Shown: positions 57,701 to 64,000 of the stretch, one piece after another
Layout: each line of letters opens with the position of its first letter
How positions within the stretch are numbered: the stretch's first letter is position 1
Source: Pseudomonas sp. N040
GTDB taxonomy: Bacteria > Pseudomonadota > Gammaproteobacteria > Pseudomonadales > Pseudomonadaceae
Length of the DNA: 64,000 nucleotides
Reading direction: 5' to 3'
Assembly (NCBI RefSeq): GCF_015637705.1
Contig: NZ_JADOBE010000008.1
Coordinates: 1 to 64,000 of the forward strand
Position numbers and translations under genes: made by a program
The notes under the pieces: model-generated
Databases searched by the model: none
What the model was told of the DNA's origin: nothing
The model's input: the letters and a program-made list of their open reading frames with translations, nothing else

Positions 57701-59110
57701 TCAGATCGTCTTGACGATCTTCGGCGGTACCCAGGTGCCGTCGAGCACCGAGGGCTGGGTTTCCTTCGGCCAGTACATGCGCATCATCGGCACGAAGTCG
57801 CCCTTGGGCGCCGGCAGCCAGTTGGCCTGCTTGTCCTTGCCCGGCGACTCTTGCTGGAAGTACAGGGTCAGCGAGCCATCGGCGTTGTACACCAGCTTGT
57901 CGCGCGGGCTGACGGTGAACTTGTTCAGCACGTTGGGCACGAACCACCAGCCCTGGTCGACCATGTACATGGTGATCGACCAGAAGGCGTTGACTGGCGG
58001 GGTCTGGCCCTTGGCGAAGGTCAGGGTGTAGCGGTTGGCGCCATTAAGTTTTTCGCCGTTGCTGTCGACCTCGGTATAGGGGTAGACCGCATCGTCCTGC
58101 AGGTTGGCCGGCCAACCGAAGGCGGCCACCACCGCGCGCTTCATGTAGTCGGTGCCGTACACGCCGAGGCCCTTGCTGATGATCAAGCCATTGGCCAGCG
58201 AACCCATCTTCGCCTTGTTGATACCGATCTGTTCCAGTGCGCGTTGCGGCAGGTCCTTGAGGGCGGCCTGGGTCTCGGCGCCGAGCTTGCTGCTGTCGAA
58301 CGGCTGGCATGGCTGGATGCCGATCTGCGCCATGCGCGCCAGGATGGGTGCATCTTCAGCGGCCGGCGGCGCGACTTCGCACATCAGCTGGGCCAGCTTG
58401 TTGAAGTAGCCATCGACGCCCATGTCGAGGATCACCTTCTGCGGCTTGTCGGTCATGCTGTAGCCGGGGTTCGGGTCGAAGGGCGCTTCTGCGGGCGGCG
58501 TATAGGGTTGGCCCCAGGCCGACAGCGGGGTGATCTTGTACTGGGCCTGCAGGGCGTTCACGGCCTGGTAATCCGCCTCGCTGCCATCGGCGTAGGTGCG
58601 GCCGAGGATCACCGTGTAGCGGGTCTTCACCGGCACATGGGTCATCCCCGCGGGGACTTCGCCCTTCCAGCCGGGACCGGTGACCAGGAAGTCGGCGGCC
58701 TTCTCGCCGGTGGTGCGGGTGCCCGGGGTGTAGAAGTCGGTCATCCACAGGTCGGTGAACGGGAACAGGTAGTAGCGCTGGCCCATGTCCGGGTGGCTGA
58801 ACACCTGCGGCTCCTTCAGATCGAGCCAGCCCAGCGAGTAGAGGGTGTCGGCGTTCGGCGCGGACACCGCGCGAAATTCGGCGGGCGGGTAGCGCTTGAC
58901 GTTGATGAACTGGCCCAGCGGGGCGCGCAGGCCTTCGGCCTTGGCCACGTTGGTCATCTGCACGCGGGTCACTTCGGTGGTGAGCAGCGAGTAACCGTAG
59001 ACGTAAGCGTCCATGGCGATCTGGCCGGCCTTGTCGGCCGGCAAGGTCGTGTTGCTGTAGACCGTCAGGCTGTAAGCCATGGCGGCAAGTAGTAGGCACG
59101 GTCTGAACAT
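57701..59110 (-). CDS. DUF1254/DUF1214 periplasmic protein
   Basis: Exported protein of 469 residues. The ATG at 59110 follows TTGGAG and opens a signal peptide (MFRPCLLLAAMAYSLTVYS). The N-terminal DUF1254 region has NADTLYSLGWLDLKEP and RYYLFPFTDLWMTDFY near 85-130; the C-terminal DUF1214 has FWSITMYMVDQGWWFVPN near 385. The family's biochemical role is unknown. It is divergent from an RND efflux operon across a 278-bp region with inverted repeats. Confidence 0.88.
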   Translation of the reverse strand: MFRPCLLLAAMAYSLTVYSNTTLPADKAGQIAMDAYVYGYSLLTTEVTRVQMTNVAKAEGLRAPLGQFINVKRYPPAEFRAVSAPNADTLYSLGWLDLKEPQVFSHPDMGQRYYLFPFTDLWMTDFYTPGTRTTGEKAADFLVTGPGWKGEVPAGMTHVPVKTRYTVILGRTYADGSEADYQAVNALQAQYKITPLSAWGQPYTPPAEAPFDPNPGYSMTDKPQKVILDMGVDGYFNKLAQLMCEVAPPAAEDAPILARMAQIGIQPCQPFDSSKLGAETQAALKDLPQRALEQIGINKAKMGSLANGLIISKGLGVYGTDYMKRAVVAAFGWPANLQDDAVYPYTEVDSNGEKLNGANRYTLTFAKGQTPPVNAFWSITMYMVDQGWWFVPNVLNKFTVSPRDKLVYNADGSLTLYFQQESPGKDKQANWLPAPKGDFVPMMRMYWPKETQPSVLDGTWVPPKIVKTI

Positions 59111-59175
59111 GGAAAACTCCAATGTTGAATGGCTGCAAGCGGAACCTGAAGGCGCTTCGGATGCTAGATAAAAAA

Positions 59176-59233
59176 TGGAACTAATTCCAGTTATTGGGTC
59201 GCGGGTTGTTCTGGGAGTAATGGCAACTACTCC
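59176..59233. promoter_or_regulatory. Inverted repeats in the DUF1254-RND divergent region
   Basis: TGGAA-CTAA-TTCCA (59176-59189) is a perfect 5-bp inverted repeat with a 4-base gap; GGAGTA (59214-59219) and TACTCC (59228-59233) form a second with an 8-base gap. Both are candidate operators. For the RND operon a TTGACC (59315-59320) and GATACT (59339-59344) pair with 18-bp spacing is a weak promoter candidate. The 278-bp gap (59111-59388) contains no gene. Confidence 0.35.
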
Positions 59234-59388
59234 GTCGATTCAGGATGCTAGCAATGCCTTCAGCGTCGGCATTTCAGCGGGTGCGGCAGCCATTGCCTGG
59301 CCGAGTCTTATTGTTTGACCGTGTCGTTAGCGGTAATCGATACTGTGACAATCTGTTTCCTCCCTTTTGCAGGCTCAGGAGTATTTCA

Positions 59389-60525
59389 ATGCGCCGGTTA
59401 CCCGCCGCCCTTGTGGCTTTGGTCCTTCTTTCAGCCTGCGGCAAGGATGCCCCGGAGGTGGCCGAGCGGCCAGCGGTGGCCGTGACGGTGCTCAAGGTTC
59501 AGCCCAAGGACACGCAAATTGTTCCTGAGTTCGACGGGCAGACGGTCAGTTCGCGCCAGGTGACCATCATGGCGCGGGTAGACGGTTTTCTCGACAAGCG
59601 GGTGTATACCGAAGGCAGCATGATCAAAGCCGGGCAGGTCATGTTCCTGCAGGACCCCAAGCCGTTCAAGGCGCAGCTGGATGCGGCCAAGGGCGCTCTG
59701 GCCGCCCAGGAAGCGCGCTGGGAAACGGCGAAAAAGAATCTGGCACGGGTCAAGCCGCTGGTGGAGCTGAATGCGCTGAGCCAGAAAGACCTGGATGACG
59801 CCGTTGGCTCGGAGCTGTCGGCTGCCGCCGCCGTGCAGACCGCGCGCGCCGATGTCGAGCAGGCGCAGCTGAATCTGGGCTACACCACCATTACCTCGCC
59901 CCTGGCCGGACGTTCGAGTTACGCCCGGGTGCAGGAAGGCGCTTACGTCAGTTCTTCGAATAACCTGCTGACCTATGTCGATCAGGTTGACCCGATCTAT
60001 GTCAATTTCAGCCTGTCGGAGAATCAGTTGCTGGAAATCAGCGGTCTGGTCCGCAGCGGCGTCCTGCAACAGCCAGAAAATTTGGATTACGAAGTCAGGC
60101 TGGGCTTGGCGGATGGCAAGCAGTACGCGCAGAGCGGGCGCATCACCTTTGCCGATGCCGATTTCAACAAGAGCACCGGTACCTACCTGCTGCGCGCCAC
60201 GGTGCCCAATCCCAATGCGGAGCTGAGGCCGGGGCAGTTTGTGCGGGTATCGCTGTTGGGCTCGATAGCGCCGAACGCCATTGTGGTGCCGCAGCAGGCG
60301 GTGATGCAGGGTGCCAAAGGGCATTTCGTGATCGTGGTGGACAAGGACAGCAAGGCGCAGATCCGCCCGGTGCAGGTGGGCAGTTGGTACAAGGATCAAT
60401 GGTTCATTCGCTCAGGATTGGCTGCCGGTGATGTGGTGGTGGTCGATGGCATGGCCAAGCTGGCTCCGGGCGTGCTGGTAAAAGCGACCGAAGCAACCGC
60501 CAAACCCGCTCCCGCCGTCCAATAG
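59389..60525 (+). CDS. RND efflux periplasmic adaptor lipoprotein
   Basis: Membrane-fusion protein of a tripartite pump, 378 residues. The ATG at 59389 follows CAGGAG; the lipobox is LLSAC with Cys17. Hairpin and lipoyl regions are seen (VTIMARVDGFLDKRVYTEGS near 60; GRSSYARVQEGAYVSS near 170). It links the inner-membrane pump encoded 15 bases downstream to the outer-membrane channel. No regulator gene is adjacent; the TetR at 55189 is 4 kb away and separately placed. Confidence 0.94.
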   Translation: MRRLPAALVALVLLSACGKDAPEVAERPAVAVTVLKVQPKDTQIVPEFDGQTVSSRQVTIMARVDGFLDKRVYTEGSMIKAGQVMFLQDPKPFKAQLDAAKGALAAQEARWETAKKNLARVKPLVELNALSQKDLDDAVGSELSAAAAVQTARADVEQAQLNLGYTTITSPLAGRSSYARVQEGAYVSSSNNLLTYVDQVDPIYVNFSLSENQLLEISGLVRSGVLQQPENLDYEVRLGLADGKQYAQSGRITFADADFNKSTGTYLLRATVPNPNAELRPGQFVRVSLLGSIAPNAIVVPQQAVMQGAKGHFVIVVDKDSKAQIRPVQVGSWYKDQWFIRSGLAAGDVVVVDGMAKLAPGVLVKATEATAKPAPAVQ

Positions 60526-60540
60526 TCAGAGACCTAGCCC

Positions 60541-63500
60541 ATGTTTTCGCACTTCTTTATCGACCGGCCGATTTTCTCGGTGGTGGTTGCGCTGATTATT
60601 TCCATTGCCGGACTGGTGGCGATGGTCTCTTTGCCCGTCGCCCAGTTTCCGCAGATCACCCCGGTACAGATCCAGGTCACCGCCAACTACCCTGGCGCCA
60701 ACGCCACACTGGTCGGGCAGAACGTCGGTGCGCCGCTCGAGCTGCAGGTCAACGGCGCCAACAACATGCTGTACATGTCGTCGACCAGTTCCTCGACCGG
60801 CAACTACACCCTGAATGTGTATTTCGATATTTCCACCGACCCCAACCTGGCCCAGGTGGACGTGCAGAACCGCGTCAGCCAGGCCTTGTCGAAGCTGCCG
60901 CAGGCGGTGCAGGCCCAGGGCGTCAAGGTGCAGCAGAAAACCACGTCCTTCCTCATGGTGCTGGCGATCTATTCGCCGGACGGCCGTTACGACGAGAACT
61001 TCATCGGCAACTACACCAATACCCAGATTCTCGGCGCCGTTAACCGCATCCCGGGAGCCAACCAGGCGGCGATCTTCGGCGTGCCGGATTACGCCATGCG
61101 CATCTGGCTCAAACCCGACCGGATGCAGCAGGTAGGCATCTCCGCCAGCGAGATTTCCGACGCGATCAAGATGCAGAACCAGCAGTTTGCCGTGGGCCGG
61201 ATCGGCGCACCGCCTACTGAGGGTCCCGTGGTGCAAACCTTCCCGGCCACCACCCGCTCGATTACCGAACCGGAAGAGTTCAACAACATGATCCTGCGCG
61301 CGGACAACGCCAGCGCGGCCTTGTTGCGGGTCAAGGATGTCGGTTACGCCGAACTGGGCAAGCAGAACTACGACCTGCGCACCAGCTACCAGGGCAAGCC
61401 GGCCACGCTGATTGCGGTGTATCAGCAGGTAGGCGCGGACTCCAATGCCATCGAGGTGTCGAAGAATGTCCGCGCCACCCTCGATGAGTTGTCCAAGAGC
61501 TTTCCTGAAGGCATGGAATATGAAGTAGCGCTGGACACCACGCTGTTTGTGCAGGACTCGATCAAGGAGGTGATCCATACTTTCTTCGAGGCGGTGGTGC
61601 TGGTGGTGCTGGTGGTATTCGTGTTCCTGCACAGCTTGCGCCTGACCATTATCCCGGCGATTGCGGTACCCATCTCCATTCTCGGCGCCATGGTCGGCAT
61701 GTTGCTGATGGGCTTCTCGGTCAACATGCTCACCTTGTTCGGCATGATCCTGGCCATCGGCTTGGTGGTGGATGATGCCATCGTCGTGGTGGAAAACACC
61801 GAGCGCAACATGATCCAGTTTGGCCTCAGCGCCAGGGCGGCGGCCAAACGGGCGATGGACGAGGTCAGCGGGCCGGTGGTGGCGGTGGTGCTGGTGCTCA
61901 ACGCGGTGTTTATTCCGGTGGCTTTCCTCGGCGGCATTACCGGTGCACTGTACAAGCAGTTCGCCATCACCATCGCCCTGTCCATGCTGTTCTCCGGCAT
62001 CGTCGCGCTGACCCTGTCGCCGGCGCTTGCCGTGCTGTTGATCAAGGCCAAGCACGGCGAGAAGAAAGGCTTCTACAAATGGTTCGATGACAACATGGAC
62101 CGCGTCACCAACCACTATGTGGTCGGGGTGAAGTGGGTCATGCAGCACTGGAAGCTGGCCATGGCCGGTTTTGTGCTGGTGATACTGGCCACCGTGTGGT
62201 TGTTCAAGTTGTTGCCGACCGCCTTCGTCCCGGCCGAGGATCAGGGCTACCTGTTCGTGCCGTACTTCCTGCCGGATTCGGCCAGTCTGGATCGCACCGA
62301 AGCGATTGGGGCGCGGGTGGCCGAACTGGCCCGCCAGCACCCGGCGGTGGAGAACGTTACCCAGGTCGACGGCTACAGCCTGATCGACTCGCAAAACAAG
62401 ACCAACTTTGGTCTGCTGTTCGTTTCCCTCAAGGGCTACGAGGAACGCCAGGGGCCAGGCATGCAGGCCGATGACGTGCTGGCCAAGTTGCGCAAGGAAA
62501 CGGCGGGATTCCAGGATGGCCTGGTGGTGCCGTTGAACCCGCCGTCGATTCCCGGGCTGGGGGTGACTGCCGGCTTCCAGATATGGATCGAGCAGAAGGG
62601 CAGTGGCAGCTTCACCGACCTGGCGGCGGTGGTCGACAAGATCATTGCCAAGGCCAAGACCCGGCCGGAGTTGGCCGGGGTTAACACCACCATCCGCGCC
62701 AATGGCCAGCAGTTGTTGGTCGACGTCGACCGGGACAAGGCCGAGCTGCTTGGCGTGGCCGTGCAGGACGCCTACAACACCCTGCAAACCATGTTCGGCT
62801 CGCTCTACGTCAACCAGTTCCCCAAAGACTCCCGCTTGTATCAGGTGGTGTTGCAGGCCGAGCCGAAATACCGCATGACGCCGGAAGATATCGGGCGTTT
62901 CTATGTGAAGAACCGTGACGGCGACATGGTGCCGCTGTCGGCGTTGGTCACGCCCAAGTTTGTGGTGGGACCGGATCTGTCCACGCGCTTCAACAACTAC
63001 CCGGCGATTGCCATCAATGGCGCGCCTGCGCCAGGGGTCAGCTCGGGTGCGGCGCTGGAAGCGATTCGCCAGGTGGTTGAAGAGGAGATGCCCTCTGGCT
63101 ACGGCTATGACTGGGCCGGTGAGGCGCGTGAACAGGTCAGTTCGGGCTCGACCTCGGCCATCGCCTTTATCTTCGGGCTGATCTTCGTCTTCCTGATTCT
63201 GGCGGCCCAGTACGAAAGCTGGTCGCTGCCGGTGGGGGTGATGATGGCCGTGCCCTTTGCCATTCTCGGCGCGCTGATTGCCATTGCCTTGCGCGGCACG
63301 GCGAATGACCTGTACTTCCAGATCGGCCTGCTGACCCTGGTGGGCCTGGCGGCGAAAAACGCCATCCTGATTGTCGAGTTTGCCGTCGAGCTGAACCGCA
63401 AGGAAGGCATGTCCTTCTTCGATGCGGCGGCAGAAGCCGCGCGTCTGCGTCTGCGGCCGATCGTGATGACCTCGTTTGCCTTCATTCTCGGTCTGGTACC

Positions 63501-63723
63501 GCTGGCGATTGCCAGTGGTGCCTCGGCCAACAGCCGGCATTCGATTGGTACCGGGGTGATTGGCGGCTCACTGGCGGCGACGGTCATCGCGGTGTTCTTT
63601 ATTCCAATGTTCTACTGGTTGCTCTCCAGCGCCAGCGAAAGGGTGTTTGGCAAGGCGAACCCTCCGCAGCAGGAGCCTGTGGCTAACGCCGAGGCGAGCA
63701 CAGGCAAGGGAGAACAGCCATGA
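60541..63723 (+). CDS. RND multidrug efflux pump, HAE1 family
   Basis: Inner-membrane proton-driven exporter of 1060 residues, of the AcrB/MexB class. It begins MFSHFFIDRPIFSVVVALII. The proton-relay residues are present: Asp411 and Asp412 in GLVVDDAIVVVENTER and Lys939 in AAKNAILIVEFA. The two large periplasmic loops and 12 membrane segments are complete. The 3' end overlaps the outer-membrane gene by 4 bases. Substrates cannot be assigned from sequence alone. Confidence 0.96.
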   Translation: MFSHFFIDRPIFSVVVALIISIAGLVAMVSLPVAQFPQITPVQIQVTANYPGANATLVGQNVGAPLELQVNGANNMLYMSSTSSSTGNYTLNVYFDISTDPNLAQVDVQNRVSQALSKLPQAVQAQGVKVQQKTTSFLMVLAIYSPDGRYDENFIGNYTNTQILGAVNRIPGANQAAIFGVPDYAMRIWLKPDRMQQVGISASEISDAIKMQNQQFAVGRIGAPPTEGPVVQTFPATTRSITEPEEFNNMILRADNASAALLRVKDVGYAELGKQNYDLRTSYQGKPATLIAVYQQVGADSNAIEVSKNVRATLDELSKSFPEGMEYEVALDTTLFVQDSIKEVIHTFFEAVVLVVLVVFVFLHSLRLTIIPAIAVPISILGAMVGMLLMGFSVNMLTLFGMILAIGLVVDDAIVVVENTERNMIQFGLSARAAAKRAMDEVSGPVVAVVLVLNAVFIPVAFLGGITGALYKQFAITIALSMLFSGIVALTLSPALAVLLIKAKHGEKKGFYKWFDDNMDRVTNHYVVGVKWVMQHWKLAMAGFVLVILATVWLFKLLPTAFVPAEDQGYLFVPYFLPDSASLDRTEAIGARVAELARQHPAVENVTQVDGYSLIDSQNKTNFGLLFVSLKGYEERQGPGMQADDVLAKLRKETAGFQDGLVVPLNPPSIPGLGVTAGFQIWIEQKGSGSFTDLAAVVDKIIAKAKTRPELAGVNTTIRANGQQLLVDVDRDKAELLGVAVQDAYNTLQTMFGSLYVNQFPKDSRLYQVVLQAEPKYRMTPEDIGRFYVKNRDGDMVPLSALVTPKFVVGPDLSTRFNNYPAIAINGAPAPGVSSGAALEAIRQVVEEEMPSGYGYDWAGEAREQVSSGSTSAIAFIFGLIFVFLILAAQYESWSLPVGVMMAVPFAILGALIAIALRGTANDLYFQIGLLTLVGLAAKNAILIVEFAVELNRKEGMSFFDAAAEAARLRLRPIVMTSFAFILGLVPLAIASGASANSRHSIGTGVIGGSLAATVIAVFFIPMFYWLLSSASERVFGKANPPQQEPVANAEASTGKGEQP

Positions 63724-64000
63724 AGTTGCGCATTCTGGTTTTGGCCATGATGGCCGCTGGCGCCTCCGGTTGCATGGTTGGCCCGGATTATCTGCGGCCG
63801 GGTATCGATACGCCTGAAGCGTATCGTTTCGAGCCCAAGCAGACGGCGCAAACAGCCGACACCGAATGGTGGAAGCAATACAACGATCCGGTACTGGATC
63901 AGCTGATCAGTGATTCGCTGGCCAACAACTGGAACGCGCAGATCGCTGCCGCTAACGTGCAGGCCGCTGCCGGGCTTCTGACCACCACCCGTGCGCCGAT
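63720..64000 (+). CDS. RND outer-membrane channel lipoprotein, NodT/OprM family (3' partial)
   Basis: The first 93 residues of a TolC-like outer-membrane factor. The start overlaps the pump stop in ATGA. It has a lipobox with Cys18 (MMAAGASGCMVGP) and the family opening GPDYLRPGIDTPEAYRF, followed by WWKQYNDPVLDQLI. The window ends inside the gene. Confidence 0.93.
   Translation, partial: MKLRILVLAMMAAGASGCMVGPDYLRPGIDTPEAYRFEPKQTAQTADTEWWKQYNDPVLDQLISDSLANNWNAQIAAANVQAAAGLLTTTRAP

Noticed and set aside
60526-63540. A 1004-codon open frame on the minus strand, opposite the RND pump gene
   Set aside because: It is rich in His, Gln, Arg and Gly with no domain or ribosome-binding site. Such long antisense frames are expected opposite G/C-ending codons in high-GC DNA, and the plus-strand pump is complete.

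Overview
The window is a 64-kb chromosomal segment of a gammaproteobacterium of the Pseudomonas lineage (Pseudomonas sensu lato). The evidence is the str/S10/spc/alpha ribosomal cluster followed by uvrA, an MFS gene and ssb; a riboflavin cluster led by an FMN riboswitch; a miaB-phoH-ybeY-corC-lnt block next to leuS-lptE-holA; a REP doublet of the common Pseudomonas type; and high GC with strong C/G third-position bias outside the ribosomal genes. From memory, several blocks have the same internal order as P. aeruginosa PAO1 (around PA4237-PA4262, PA4232-PA4234, PA4045-PA4068 and PA3972-PA3992), but joined differently. No rRNA, tRNA, CRISPR array, prophage or insertion sequence was seen.

Layout. 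1-15019 (+): tuf (lacking only its first base) with its own terminator, then 28 ribosomal-protein genes, secY and rpoA. The long r-protein array is not one simple unit: strong sigma-70-type promoters precede rpsJ, rpsH and rpsM, and a 15-bp perfect hairpin sits between rpsN and rpsH. 15136-19986: uvrA (-), a YajR-like transporter and ssb (+). 20013-21819: two overlapping SDR sugar-nucleotide genes. 21889-25871 (-): OmpW/OprG with an ANR-type box, and a four-gene operon (His-rich DUF2796 protein, ABC ATPase, FtsX-like permease, DUF3299 protein) behind a Zur-like palindrome, a probable zinc-starvation system. 25977-28009 (-): CnoX-like thioredoxin-TPR protein, a SAM methyltransferase and a YbaY-type lipoprotein.

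28127-37923 (+): nrdR-ribD, FMN riboswitch, a candidate 16-codon leader ORF, ribE, ribBX, ribH, nusB, thiL, pgpA, a periplasmic binding protein, a retropepsin-like protein, ribA, a membrane protein and a BtuF-like protein. The second domain of the ribB fusion lacks the zinc cysteines of GTP cyclohydrolase II, so the separate ribA gene is expected to carry that step. 38044-49057 is mostly (-): SltB-type lytic transglycosylase, holA, lptE, leuS; then (+) a zinc-ribbon protein and a YdcF-like protein whose 3' end overlaps lnt; then lnt, corC, ybeY, phoH; miaB follows at 49169-50497.

50620-55014: a DUF1820 protein, a Sel1-repeat protein, a membrane protein, hemL, thiE and thiD. 55189-57494 (+): a TetR regulator and an AidB-family acyl-CoA dehydrogenase, followed by a REP doublet. 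57701-64000: a DUF1254/DUF1214 periplasmic protein divergent from a tripartite RND efflux operon whose outer-membrane gene runs off the end.

Most of the window is conserved housekeeping DNA. The points most worth checking are the putative Zur-controlled zinc operon, the riboswitch with its leader ORF, the RibBX/RibA split, the internal terminator and promoter of the spc operon, a GC-rich discriminator shared by seven predicted promoters, the TetR-AidB unit, and the DUF1254/DUF1214-RND divergent region.
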